The notes under the pieces: generated by a model
What the model saw: only the letters and a program-made list of their open reading frames with translations
Databases searched by the model: none
Told to the model about the DNA's origin: nothing
Position numbers and translations under genes: made by a program
Shown: positions 7,505 through 15,193 of the stretch, piece by piece
How the letters are laid out: each line of letters begins with the position of its first letter
Numbering within the stretch: position 1 is the first letter of the stretch
Source of the DNA: DASSUW01 sp963740605
Lineage (GTDB): Bacteria; Actinomycetota; Thermoleophilia; Solirubrobacterales; Solirubrobacteraceae
DNA: 64,000 bases
NCBI GenBank assembly: GCA_963740605.1
Contig: CAVUFC010000010.1
Span: forward strand, 496,001 to 560,000
Direction of reading: 5' to 3'

Positions 7505-9612
7505 ATCTGCTGAAGAAGGCTCAACGCCACTCCGACTTGGTCGCCGCTGCCGCCGTCGTGCTCGTCGTGGCGATGATGGTCATCCCGCTGCCGGCGTTCC
7601 TGCTCGATCTCCTGATCACGCTGAACATCTCGGCCGCGCTGATGATCGTCGTGGCGACGCTGTACGTGCCGCGCGCGCTCGACTTCTCGTCGTTCCCGAG
7701 CCTCCTCCTGCTCACGACGCTCTTCCGGCTGGCGATCAACGTCTCGGTCACGCGACTGATCCTGCTGCACGGCGACGCCGGTCACGTGGTCACCGCGTTC
7801 GGCAACTTCGTCGTCGGCGGCAACGTGGTCGTCGGCCTCGTGATCTTCCTGATCCTGATCGTGATCCAGTTCGTCGTGATCACCAACGGTGCCGGCCGCG
7901 TGGCCGAGGTCGGCGCGCGCTTCACCCTCGACGCCATGCCGGGCAAGCAGATGGCGATCGACGCCGACCTGAACACCGGCCAGATCACCGACGAGGAGGC
8001 GCGCAAGCGCCGCGCCGAGATCGGCCAGGAGGCCGACTTCTACGGCGCCATGGACGGTGCCTCCAAGTTCGTCAAGGGCGACGCGATGGCCGGCATCATG
8101 ATCACCGGCATCAACCTGATCGGCGGCATCGTCGTCGGTGTCCTGCAGCAGGGCCTGCCGTTCAGCGAGGCGGCCCACACGTTCTCGCTGCTCACCGTCG
8201 GTGACGGCCTGTGCGCGCAGATCCCGGCGCTGCTGATCTCCGTCGCCACCGGCATCCTGGTCACCCGCTCGGCCTCCGAGGAGGACCTCGGCACCGACAT
8301 CTCGGGCCAGATCCTCGAGCAGCGCAAGGCGCCGCTCGTCGCGGGCGTCGTGATCATGGCGTTCGCGCTCGTCCCGGCGCTGCCGAAGATCCCGTTCCTG
8401 ATCATCGGCGGCCTGTTCTTCGCCGTCGGCTGGTCGCTGCGCAAGGTCCCGAACAAGGCCGAGCGTGATCTCGCCGCCAAGGCCGCGCCTGCTGCGGCCG
8501 CCGCCGGCGAGCTGCCGGCACCGCGCGACGCCGCGCTCGACGCGCTCGCGCTCGATCCACTCGAGCTGGCGATCGGGTTCGGCCTGGTCCCCATGGTCGA
8601 TCAGCAGGCGGGTGGCACGCTGCTGCAGCGTGTCGGCACGATCCGCCGGCAGATCGCCTCCGAGCTCGGCATGGTCATCCCGCCCGTTCGCATTCGCGAC
8701 GACGTGGGACTCGACTCACACGAATACGTCATGCGCGTGCGCGGCACCGAGGTCGCGCGCGGGGGTGTCATGGCTGGCCATCACCTCGCCATGGATCCCG
8801 GCGATGCCATGGGCCAGCTTCCCGGCATTCCCACCACCGAGCCTGCGTTCGGCCTGCCCGCGGTCTGGATCCCCGAGGGCGGCCGAGCGGAGGCCGAAGC
8901 GTTGGGCTGGACGGTCGTCGACCCCGAGTCGGTCGTCGTCACCCACCTCACCGAGACCATCCGCGTCCACGCCTCGGAGCTGCTCACCCGCCAGGAGACC
9001 CGTCAGCTGCTCGATCAGCTCAAGGAGGTCAACGCGGCGGTCGTGGACGAGGTCGTCCCCGACGTGCTGTCGGTCGGCGAGATCCAGCGCGTCCTGCAGG
9101 CGCTCCTGCGCGAGGGCGTGTCGGTTCGCGACCTCGGCGCGATCGTCGAGGCGATCGGCGACAAGGCGCGGCTCACGCGCGACGTCGCGATGCTCGCCGA
9201 GTACGCCCGCCAGGCGCTCGGCCGCACGATCGTCGCCCCCTACCTGGACGGCGAGGGCACGCTGCGCGCGATCGCCCTCGACCCCACGCTCGAGCAGGAG
9301 CTCGCTGAGTCGCTCGTGCAGACGGCCGACGGCGAGTTCCTCGCGATGGATCCGATCCGCGCGCATGCGCTCGTGGATCTGTGCGCCGAGCAGGTCGACC
9401 AGGCGCTCGCCCGTGGCGGCCGCCCGGTGATGTTGTGTTCCGCCCGCGTGCGGCGCCACCTGCGGCGCCTCTGGGAGCAGCGAATCCCGCAGCTGGCGGT
9501 GTGCTCGTACAACGAGATCGCACCCGGTGTCAGCGTTGAGACCGTCGGTGTGCTGGATGCGGCCTCGATTGCCGCACGACAGGGTGCGGGCGCTGTTGCC
9601 CTCGCCGGTTAG
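7501..9612 (+). CDS. flhA: FlhA flagellar export protein
   Basis: FlhA forms the nonameric ring of the export gate and docks chaperone-substrate complexes. The 703-residue length is normal. About eight membrane helices fill residues 17-320, with the FHIPEP-family core (LFRLAINVSVTRLILL, GNFVVGGNVVVG, GARFTLDAMPGKQMAIDADL). A linker and the large cytoplasmic domain follow (EYVMRVRGTEVARG, AVWIPE, ELLTRQETRQLLD). ATGA overlaps flhB. The stop overlaps a possible GTG of flhF by one base. Confidence 0.96.
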   Translation: MNLLKKAQRHSDLVAAAAVVLVVAMMVIPLPAFLLDLLITLNISAALMIVVATLYVPRALDFSSFPSLLLLTTLFRLAINVSVTRLILLHGDAGHVVTAFGNFVVGGNVVVGLVIFLILIVIQFVVITNGAGRVAEVGARFTLDAMPGKQMAIDADLNTGQITDEEARKRRAEIGQEADFYGAMDGASKFVKGDAMAGIMITGINLIGGIVVGVLQQGLPFSEAAHTFSLLTVGDGLCAQIPALLISVATGILVTRSASEEDLGTDISGQILEQRKAPLVAGVVIMAFALVPALPKIPFLIIGGLFFAVGWSLRKVPNKAERDLAAKAAPAAAAAGELPAPRDAALDALALDPLELAIGFGLVPMVDQQAGGTLLQRVGTIRRQIASELGMVIPPVRIRDDVGLDSHEYVMRVRGTEVARGGVMAGHHLAMDPGDAMGQLPGIPTTEPAFGLPAVWIPEGGRAEAEALGWTVVDPESVVVTHLTETIRVHASELLTRQETRQLLDQLKEVNAAVVDEVVPDVLSVGEIQRVLQALLREGVSVRDLGAIVEAIGDKARLTRDVAMLAEYARQALGRTIVAPYLDGEGTLRAIALDPTLEQELAESLVQTADGEFLAMDPIRAHALVDLCAEQVDQALARGGRPVMLCSARVRRHLRRLWEQRIPQLAVCSYNEIAPGVSVETVGVLDAASIAARQGAGAVALAG

Positions 9613-9632
9613 TGCCGATTGAGAGAGTGGAC

Positions 9633-10955
9633 ATGGATACGACAACCGAGACCGTCACTGACGTGAAGACCTTCCGAGGCCGCAGCCTCGACGAGGTCCT
9701 GCCGCAGATCCGCGCCGAGCTGGGCGCGGACGCCATCGTCGTTCGCCGCCGCGAGGGCCTCGCGGGCGGCGTCGCCGGGTTCTTCCAGCGCTCCTACGTC
9801 GAGGTCGACGCGCGGGCGGGCGGGGATCCTATTCACGACGAGAAGCCGCTCGAAGCCCGTAACGACCGCGCCACCGCCGAAGGCTTCGAGTCGCCGGCGA
9901 TCCGCGCGCTGGTCGACCAGGCCGCTCCCTTTGCCGATGCGCTCGCGCACGCGCAGAGCCCGGTGGGCGCGCGCGCCCACGAAGTGCTGATCGCCGCCGC
10001 CCAGGGCGCGGCCCGAGATCTCGCGGACGCCCCCGCGGCCGAGCCGGTCTCGGCCGGGCTCTACGGCCCGCAGCCGAACCGCGCCGCGATCGAGGACGCC
10101 GCCCCTGTCTACGCGCCCGTTTCACCTCCGGCTGAGATGATCCCGCCGGCCGTGCACGAGATGCCCGCCCCCGAGCCCCGGATGCCGTCCCGCGAGGGCC
10201 TCGGCGCCGAGCGCCCGAACGTCGCCGACGCGCACGAGCAGCGCCTCGTCGCCGCCGGCCTGAGCGCCGCGTTCGCCAAGGACATCGTCGCCGAGGCGGT
10301 CGCCCACGGCCTGCCGTTCGCCGACGCGCGCAACATCAAGAAGCTGATCCGCACCACGCTCTCCCGCCGCATGCCGATCATGGCCGACCTCGGCGGCGAG
10401 GCGCGGACGATCGCGTTCGTCGGCGCCGGCGGCGCCGGCAAGACCTCGGCCACCGAGCGTCTCGCCACCGCGTATGCCAAGGCCGACGCCGACGTGGTCG
10501 TCGTCGCGCTGCGCGCCAACGACGGCGGCGTCGGGCTCGCCTCACGCCTCGAGCCGCTCGGCGTCAGCGTGATCGCCGCCGACAACGCGGAGCAGGCCGC
10601 GCGGCGGATCGCCCGCCGCGAGGCCACGCTGACCATCGTCGACGCCCCCGCGGCCGGCCCCGCCGACCGTGCGGCCGTCGCCCGCATCGCCGAGGACCTC
10701 AAGACGCTCGGCGTCAACGAGGTCCACCTCACCCTCCCGGCCACGCTCAGCGCGGCCGCGGCCGACGAGCTCGCCTCCGCGCTGGCTCCGCTCGGCGTCA
10801 CGCACATCGCCCTCACCCACGCCGACCAGACGACCCGTCCGGGCGCTCCGGTCGAGCTGGCCGTGACGGGCCGCCGCGCGCTGTCCTACGTGTGCTCGCG
10901 CGCCGCGATCGAGCCCGTCGACCCCGACGCTCTGGCGAAGCAGCTGCTGCCCTGA
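9633..10955 (+). CDS. flhF: FlhF-like SRP-type GTPase, G motifs degenerate
   Basis: FlhF is an SRP-family GTPase that sites the flagellum, usually with FlhG. The N-terminus (VKTFRGRSLDEVLPQIRAELGADAIVVRRREG ... GFFQRSYVEV) is typical FlhF. A Pro/Ala-rich linker runs to about residue 190, and the NG domain starts near 200 with P-loop GAGGAGKTS. The G2 DTxR motif is lost, G3 DTAG reads DAPAAG and G4 TKLD reads THAD, so GTP hydrolysis may be impaired. I prefer the ATG at 9633, which has GAGAGAG upstream; GTG at 9612 is the alternative. No flhG follows. Confidence 0.82.
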   Translation: MDTTTETVTDVKTFRGRSLDEVLPQIRAELGADAIVVRRREGLAGGVAGFFQRSYVEVDARAGGDPIHDEKPLEARNDRATAEGFESPAIRALVDQAAPFADALAHAQSPVGARAHEVLIAAAQGAARDLADAPAAEPVSAGLYGPQPNRAAIEDAAPVYAPVSPPAEMIPPAVHEMPAPEPRMPSREGLGAERPNVADAHEQRLVAAGLSAAFAKDIVAEAVAHGLPFADARNIKKLIRTTLSRRMPIMADLGGEARTIAFVGAGGAGKTSATERLATAYAKADADVVVVALRANDGGVGLASRLEPLGVSVIAADNAEQAARRIARREATLTIVDAPAAGPADRAAVARIAEDLKTLGVNEVHLTLPATLSAAAADELASALAPLGVTHIALTHADQTTRPGAPVELAVTGRRALSYVCSRAAIEPVDPDALAKQLLP

Positions 10956-10961
10956 TCGACT

Positions 10962-11579
10962 ATGGCCGTCTCAGCGCCAGCCCATTCCATCCCGCCCGGC
11001 GAGCACGTCCAGCTCAGCCTGCCGCACGTCGGCCTCCTGCCGGCGACCGTTTCCGCGGTCCACGGGGGGACGGTCGTGCTCGTGCTGGCGGTCAAGGACT
11101 CGCGCGTGCATCGGCTGGCCGGCCAGGAAGTGGCGATCGAGTACAAGACCGGTCGCGGCATCCAGCGCTTCGGCGGCATCCTGCAGATCGACACCGGCGA
11201 CACGCTGCGCGTCATCCTCCACGGCGAAGTCGAGCGCGTCCAGCGCCGCGAGTGGGCCCGCGTCGACGCGATCCTGCCGGTCAAGATCAAGGGCATCGAC
11301 GAGCCGATCGAGGGCGAGACGCAGACGCTCAACGTCTCCGGCGGCGGCGTCCTGGTCAAGGACAAGTGGAACATGCCGCTCGGCATCGACGTCCGCATCG
11401 AGGTCCAGCCCGAGGGCGGCGGCGAGCCGATCCGCGCGCTCGGCCGCGTGGTGCGCGTCGCGAACCCGGAGGAGAAGGGCATTCGCATCGACTCGATCTC
11501 ACGCGAGGACGAAGAGCGCCTGGTGCGCCTCGTGCGCGAGCGTGAGCTGGCGGCGCTGAGGATGTCGAGGGGCCGATGA
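10962..11579 (+). CDS. PilZ-domain c-di-GMP receptor, YcgR-like
   Basis: This protein probably binds cyclic di-GMP and adjusts motor speed or direction, as YcgR/DgrA do. Residues about 10-85 form a YcgR-type N-terminal beta domain. The C-terminal PilZ domain (about 88-190) has the RxxxR motif within QRREWARVD and NVSGGGV in place of the usual DxSxxG. The gene starts 6 nt after flhF and overlaps the next by 4 nt, so it belongs to the flagellar operon. The missing Asp is a conservative Asn change. Confidence 0.85.
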   Translation: MAVSAPAHSIPPGEHVQLSLPHVGLLPATVSAVHGGTVVLVLAVKDSRVHRLAGQEVAIEYKTGRGIQRFGGILQIDTGDTLRVILHGEVERVQRREWARVDAILPVKIKGIDEPIEGETQTLNVSGGGVLVKDKWNMPLGIDVRIEVQPEGGGEPIRALGRVVRVANPEEKGIRIDSISREDEERLVRLVRERELAALRMSRGR

Positions 11580-11947
11580 GCGACAAGCCCGACAAGAAGG
11601 AAAAGAAGGACAAGAAGAAGGGCGCCGCCGCGGGCTCCGACGCCACCGTGGTGTCGGTCGCGGCCCACCCGCGCGCCAGGGGCTCGATCCGCCGCACGCG
11701 TGCCCGCACCGCTCTCGCCGCCTTCGTGATCGTCCTCCTGATGTCGCACGGCGCGGGCGTCACGGACCAGGAAGCCGTGATGCGCGCCGTCGTCGCCGGT
11801 CTGGTCGGCAACCTCATCGGCTGGGCGTGCGCGCTCGCCGTCTGGCGCCAGATCGTGGTCCAGGAGGTCCGGTCGGTCGCCGAGGCCCGCCGCGAGCAGG
11901 CCCGCGCCCGCTCCGAGGCCATGGCGGCCGCGGCCGAGGCCGCGTAG
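11576..11947 (+). CDS. Small two-helix membrane protein in flagellar operon
   Basis: I do not recognise a family. The 123-residue product has a Lys/Asp-rich start (DKPDKKEKKDKKKG), a basic patch (RIRRTRARTA-like) and two hydrophobic helices at about 43-56 and 67-90. The polar C-terminal helix is Arg/Glu/Ala-rich (EARREQARARSEAMAAAAEAA). It overlaps the PilZ gene by 4 nt, so co-expression with flagellar genes is certain in outline. A motor-associated role is only a guess. Confidence 0.7.
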   Translation: MSDKPDKKEKKDKKKGAAAGSDATVVSVAAHPRARGSIRRTRARTALAAFVIVLLMSHGAGVTDQEAVMRAVVAGLVGNLIGWACALAVWRQIVVQEVRSVAEARREQARARSEAMAAAAEAA

Positions 11948-11949
11948 CC

Positions 11950-11979
11950 AGATGGCTGATCCCACAGGATCAACCATCT
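11950..11979 (+). terminator. Hairpin after flagellar operon
   Basis: AGATGG pairs with CCATCT and TGATCC with GGATCA around a 4-nt loop, giving a 12-bp stem with one mismatch. It starts 2 nt after the stop of the membrane protein gene and ends 7 nt before the next GTG. There is no T-tract, so it may be a processing or attenuation hairpin rather than a full terminator. Confidence 0.5.
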
Positions 11980-11986
11980 AACGCGC

Positions 11987-12184
11987 GTGGACCCGATCCA
12001 GCCCATCGGCCGCAGTGACCGTACGGTCCAGCCGGTCGAGCTGCCGCCGCTGCGCGCGCTCGAGCGCGAGCGTGAGCGCGAAGAGGAGCGCCGCGAGCGT
12101 GCGCGCAAGCGCCGGGCGGCCAGTCCGCCGAAACCGGGAAACGGCGTTGTTGAGCCAAATTCCGGCATCGACGTCCGCGCCTGA
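11987..12184 (+). CDS. Short charged protein before flagellins
   Basis: A possible 65-residue product begins MDPIQPIGRSDRTVQPVELP and continues as a highly charged Arg/Glu helix (LEREREREEERRERARKRR), then a Pro/Gly tail. I recognise no domain. The GTG start has no strong ribosome site and follows the hairpin at 11950 by 7 nt. Its place between flagellar membrane genes and flagellins suggests a small flagellar accessory. It could also be non-coding, as the stop lies only 11 nt before the flagellin promoter. Confidence 0.5.
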   Translation: MDPIQPIGRSDRTVQPVELPPLRALEREREREEERRERARKRRAASPPKPGNGVVEPNSGIDVRA

Positions 12185-12194
12185 AGGTTTCTGC

Positions 12195-12221
12195 TCAAGT
12201 CCTCGCTCGCGGGGCCGATCA
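12195..12221 (+). promoter_or_regulatory. Sigma-28 promoter of flagellin 1
   Basis: TCAA at 12195-12198 and GCCGATCA at 12214-12221 are separated by 15 nt, matching the FliA/WhiG consensus. Transcription should begin near 12228, giving a leader of about 65 nt that contains two hairpins. Confidence 0.8.
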
Positions 12222-12236
12222 TTCCGTTTGTAAGAA

Positions 12237-12290
12237 GGGGCGACAAGGAGTTGCCCCGGCTCAAAAACCCAATCATCAAGGAGAGATGAT
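12237..12290 (+). promoter_or_regulatory. Flagellin 1 leader: two GGA-loop hairpins (CsrA-like sites)
   Basis: Hairpin A (12237-12257) pairs GGGGCGAC with GTTGCCCC around loop AAGGA. Hairpin B (12272-12290) pairs ATCATC with GATGAT around loop AAGGAGA, which is the Shine-Dalgarno sequence 8 nt before the ATG. GGA in a hairpin loop, with ACAAGGA in the first site, is the known CsrA target, and two such sites control the B. subtilis hag flagellin. No csrA or fliW is in the window, so control is inferred. Confidence 0.6.
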
Positions 12291-12292
12291 CA

Positions 12293-13129
12293 ATGAGCCT
12301 TCGTATCCAGAACAACGTTGAGGCGTTCAACGCTCACCGTCAGCTGACCGGGACCGCGGCCAAGGCTGCGTCGTCGATGGAGAAGCTGTCTTCGGGCTAT
12401 CGCATCAACCGTGCCGCTGACGACGCTGCCGGCCTCGCCATCTCTGAGAAGATGCGCGCTCAGATCGGTGGTCTCGCTCAGGCGCAGCGCAACGCGCAGG
12501 ACGCCGTTTCGCTCGTGCAGACGGGGGAGGGCGCCCTCAACGAGGTGCACTCGATCCTGCAGCGCGTCCGTGACCTGAAGGTGCAGTACTCCTCGGGCGT
12601 CATGAGCGACGACGACAAGAAGGCCATTGCCGCTGAGGTGCAGCAGCTCGGCAAGGAGGTCTCTGACATCGCCGGCAAGACCGAGTTCAACGGTCTCAAG
12701 CTGCTCGACGGCCAGTCGTTCACGTTCACCGTCGGTGCCAACTCGGCCGACACGGTCTCGGTCGCCACGGTCGCGCTTTCGGGCACGGCGGGCGTCGCGA
12801 GCCTCATCAGCGCCGGCAACGCGTCTGACGTCGATGCCGCCAGCGGCGTGCTGAACTCCCTGACCGTCGACGACATCGACGACATGATCACCAATGTGTC
12901 GACGGCCCGTTCGACCTTCGGTGCCATCCAGAACCGTCTGGACCACCGTCTGAACAACCTCGCGACCTACCAGGAGAACCTGGTCGCGTCCGAGAGCCGG
13001 ATCCGCGACGTGGACATGGCCTCTGAGATGGTCAACTTCACCAAGCTCCAGATCCTGCAGCAGGCCGGCACGAGCATGCTCGCGCAGGCCAACCAGGCCC
13101 CGCAGGGCGTGCTCTCGCTCCTGCGCTAG
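12293..13129 (+). CDS. Flagellin 1
   Basis: This is a filament subunit exported by the flagellar gate and polymerised outside the cell. The 278-residue product is short, with only the conserved D0/D1 ends and a small central domain. The N-terminus has SLRIQNNVEAFNAHRQL, LSSGYRINRAADDAAGLAIS and the C-terminus ESRIRDVDMASEMVNFTKLQ and a final SLLR. The central stretch (about 145-195) is rich in Ser/Thr, a plausible O-glycosylation zone. A strong sigma-28 promoter and leader precede it, and a 14-bp terminator follows. Codons use more T-ending forms (CGT, GCT, TCT) than neighbours, as in highly expressed genes. Confidence 0.95.
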   Translation: MSLRIQNNVEAFNAHRQLTGTAAKAASSMEKLSSGYRINRAADDAAGLAISEKMRAQIGGLAQAQRNAQDAVSLVQTGEGALNEVHSILQRVRDLKVQYSSGVMSDDDKKAIAAEVQQLGKEVSDIAGKTEFNGLKLLDGQSFTFTVGANSADTVSVATVALSGTAGVASLISAGNASDVDAASGVLNSLTVDDIDDMITNVSTARSTFGAIQNRLDHRLNNLATYQENLVASESRIRDVDMASEMVNFTKLQILQQAGTSMLAQANQAPQGVLSLLR

Positions 13130-13163
13130 TCAGGCCTTACATAACCCCACCGAGGGACGGATC

Positions 13164-13196
13164 GCGGCGGGCGACCCCTAGCGGGTCGCCCGCCGC
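13164..13196 (+). terminator. Terminator of flagellin 1
   Basis: GCGGCGGGCGACCC pairs perfectly with GGGTCGCCCGCCGC (14 bp) around a 5-nt loop. Four bases later the -35 box of the flagellin 2 promoter begins, so one gene ends and the next starts in about 60 nt. Confidence 0.85.
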
Positions 13197-13199
13197 AGT

Positions 13200-13226
13200 T
13201 AAAGCTCCGGGCGTGCAGGCCGATTA
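13200..13226 (+). promoter_or_regulatory. Sigma-28 promoter of flagellin 2
   Basis: TAAA at 13200-13203 and GCCGATTA at 13219-13226 lie 15 nt apart, matching seven of eight -10 positions of the FliA/WhiG consensus. It gives flagellin 2 its own transcript. Confidence 0.8.
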
Positions 13227-13237
13227 GGGGGCCTAGA

Positions 13238-13279
13238 GGCGACATGGAGTCGCCCGACCCCTATCCGTCTCTACAGGAG
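13238..13279 (+). promoter_or_regulatory. Flagellin 2 leader: GGA-loop hairpin plus GGA ribosome site
   Basis: GGCGAC (13238-13243) pairs with GTCGCC (13249-13254) around loop ATGGA. The ribosome site CTACAGGAGT (13271-13280), 10 nt before the ATG, also carries GGA in a CsrA-like context (TACAGGA). The sequence differs from the flagellin 1/3 leader but keeps the same layout: one GGA hairpin upstream, one GGA in the Shine-Dalgarno. Confidence 0.55.
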
Positions 13280-13289
13280 TTAAAAAGCA

Positions 13290-14132
13290 ATGGGGCTTCG
13301 TATCCAGAACAACGTTGAGGCGTTCAACGCTCATCGTCAGCTGACCGGGACCGCGGCCAAGGCTGCGTCGTCGATGGAGAAGCTGTCTTCGGGCTATCGC
13401 ATCAACCGTGCGGCCGATGACGCCGCCGGGCTCGCCATCTCCGAGAAGATGCGTGCCCAGATCGGCGGCCTGGCCCAGGCGCAGCGCAACGCGCAGGACG
13501 CCGTTTCGCTCGTGCAGACGGGGGAGGGCGCCCTCAACGAGGTGCACTCCATCCTCGAGCGTGTCCGTGACCTCAAGGTCCAGTACTCGTCCGGCGTCCT
13601 GAGCGACGACGACAAGAAGGCGATCGCCGCCGAGGTGCAGCAGCTCGGCAAGGAAGTCGCTGACATCTCCGGCAAGACCGAGTTCAACGGTCTCAAGCTG
13701 CTCGAGGGCCAGTCCTTCACGTTCACCGTCGGCGCCAACTCGGCCGACACCGTCACGGTCGACACCGTCACGCTCTCGTCGTCCACCACGGGCGTCGGCT
13801 CCCTGATCGACGCCGGCTCGGCCGGTTCGCTCGACGCTGCGAGCGGCGCGCTGAACTCGCTCGCCCTCGAGGACATCGACGACATGATCACCAACGTGTC
13901 GACGATGCGCTCGACGTTCGGCGCGGTGCAGAACCGCCTCGAGCACCGCATGGCCAACCTCGCGACCTACCAGGAGAACCTGGTCGCGTCCGAGAGCCGG
14001 ATCCGCGACGTGGACATGGCCTCTGAGATGGTCAACTTCACCAAGCTCCAGATCCTGCAGCAGGCCGGCACGAGCATGCTCGCGCAGGCCAACCAGGCCC
14101 CGCAGGGCGTCCTCTCGCTCCTCCGCGGCTAA
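13290..14132 (+). CDS. Flagellin 2
   Basis: The 280-residue filament subunit is highly similar to flagellin 1 at both ends. It starts MGLRIQNNVEAFNAHRQL and ends SLLRG. The central part (about 145-195) is distinct, with VTVDTVTLSSSTTGVGSLIDAGSAG giving many Ser/Thr positions. It has its own sigma-28 promoter, leader hairpin and terminator. The first 130 nt and the last 150 nt of coding sequence are nearly identical at base level to flagellins 1 and 3, which suggests recurrent gene conversion. Confidence 0.95.
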   Translation: MGLRIQNNVEAFNAHRQLTGTAAKAASSMEKLSSGYRINRAADDAAGLAISEKMRAQIGGLAQAQRNAQDAVSLVQTGEGALNEVHSILERVRDLKVQYSSGVLSDDDKKAIAAEVQQLGKEVADISGKTEFNGLKLLEGQSFTFTVGANSADTVTVDTVTLSSSTTGVGSLIDAGSAGSLDAASGALNSLALEDIDDMITNVSTMRSTFGAVQNRLEHRMANLATYQENLVASESRIRDVDMASEMVNFTKLQILQQAGTSMLAQANQAPQGVLSLLRG

Positions 14133-14153
14133 GCGTTCCTGAGCTCTTAGTGG

Positions 14154-14177
14154 ACGGGCGGCCTACGGGCCGCCCGT
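14154..14177 (+). terminator. Terminator of flagellin 2
   Basis: ACGGGCGGCC pairs with GGCCGCCCGT (10 bp) around a TACG loop and is followed by TTTG. The flagellin 3 promoter begins 6 nt later. Confidence 0.8.
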
Positions 14178-14183
14178 TTGCGT

Positions 14184-14210
14184 TAAAGGTTCGGCCACTG
14201 CCGCCGATGA
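14184..14210 (+). promoter_or_regulatory. Sigma-28 promoter of flagellin 3
   Basis: TAAA at 14184-14187 and GCCGATGA at 14203-14210 are spaced by 15 nt. The promoter is intact although the gene behind it is frameshifted. It lies just outside the duplicated tract (which starts at 14215), so promoter and gene have separate histories. Confidence 0.8.
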
Positions 14211-14225
14211 CACTGTTTGTAAGAA

Positions 14226-14279
14226 GGGGCGACAAGGAGTTGCCCCGGCTCAAAAACCCAATCATCAAGGAGAGATGAT
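14226..14279 (+). promoter_or_regulatory. Flagellin 3 leader: two GGA-loop hairpins
   Basis: The leader is a base-for-base copy of that of flagellin 1. Hairpin A spans 14226-14246 and hairpin B spans 14261-14279, each with AAGGA in the loop; the second holds the Shine-Dalgarno sequence. It would give the same inferred CsrA-type control. Confidence 0.6.
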
Positions 14280-14281
14280 CA

Positions 14282-15120
14282 ATGAGCCTTCGTATCCAGA
14301 ACAACGTTGAGGCGTTCAACGCTCACCGTCAGCTGACCGGGACCGCGGCCAAGGCTGCGTCGTCGATGGAGAAGCTGTCGTCGGGCTATCGCATCAACCG
14401 TGCCGCTGACGACGCTGCCGGCCTCGCCATCTCTGAGAAGATGCGCGCTCAGATCGGTGGTCTCGCTCAGGCGCAGCGCAACGCGCAGGACGCCGTTTCG
14501 CTCGTGCAGACGGGGGAGGGCGCCCTCAACGAGGTGCACTCGATCCTGCAGCGCGTCCGTGACCTGAAGGTGCAGTACTCCTCGGGCGTCATGAGCGACG
14601 ACGACAAGAAGGCCATTGCCGCTGAGGTGCAGCAGCTCGGCAAGGAGGTCTCTGACATCGCCGGCAAGACCGAGTTCAACGGTCTCAAGCTGCTCGACGG
14701 CCAGTCGTTCACGTTCACCGTCGGTGCCAACTCGGCCGACACGGTTTCGGTCGACACGGTCGACGCTTTCGGGCGCTTCCGGCGTCGCGACCTCATCACG
14801 TCGGCAACGCGTCCGACGTCGCTGCCGCCGCGTCCGCCGCCCTGAACACCCTGGCCGTGGACGACATCGACGACATGATCACCAATGTGTCGACGGCCCG
14901 TTCGACCTTCGGTGCCATCCAGAACCGTCTGGACCACCGTCTGAACAACCTCGCGACCTACCAGGAGAACCTGGTCGCGTCCGAGAGCCGGATCCGCGAC
15001 GTGGACATGGCCTCTGAGATGGTCAACTTCACCAAGCTCCAGATCCTGCAGCAGGCCGGCACGAGCATGCTCGCGCAGGCCAACCAGGCCCCGCAGGGCG
15101 TGCTCTCGCTCCTGCGCTAG
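14282..15120 (+). pseudogene. Flagellin 3, frameshifted in the central domain
   Basis: The N-terminal part reads in frame to about 14757, and the C-terminal part (from about 14857, DDIDDMITNVSTARSTFG) lies in another frame, so translation stops at 14845 after 187 residues. Aligned to flagellin 1, the central region shows +1, -1, -1 and +3 changes, net +2 nt. Removing them gives a sensible Ser/Ala-rich flagellin centre (ASDVAAAASAALNTLAVDD). Promoter, leader, both conserved ends and terminator are intact. A recent inactivation, a reservoir copy for gene conversion, or a sequencing error are all possible. Confidence 0.85.
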
Positions 15121-15154
15121 TCAGGCCTTACATAACCCCACCGAGGGACGGATC

Positions 15155-15190
15155 GCGGCGGGCGGCCCCACATATCGGGCCGCCCGTCGC
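15155..15190 (+). terminator. Terminator of flagellin 3
   Basis: GCGGCGGGCGGCCC pairs with GGGCCGCCCGTCGC (14 bp, one G-T wobble) around an 8-nt loop. As after flagellin 1, the next -35 box (TAAA at 15194) follows at once. Confidence 0.8.
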
Positions 15191-15193
15191 AGT

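Larger units (their letters stand above)
12226..13173 (+). repeat. Flagellin duplication, copy A (with 14215-15164)
   Basis: The leader, coding ends and the first 44 nt after the stop of flagellin 1 are nearly identical to 14215-15164. Only the central part (about 12765-12850 against 14755-14845) differs. The pair looks like a recent tandem duplication or gene conversion tract around flagellin 2. Confidence 0.85.
14215..15164 (+). repeat. Flagellin duplication, copy B (with 12226-13173)
   Basis: This is the second copy of the roughly 950-nt tract described at 12226. It is 2 nt longer, because of small indels in the central flagellin region (net +2), and this is what breaks the reading frame. 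Confidence 0.85.

Noticed and set aside
14857..15120. Independent small gene starting at 14857.
   Set aside because: It is the C-terminal end of flagellin 3 after a frameshift, not a separate gene.
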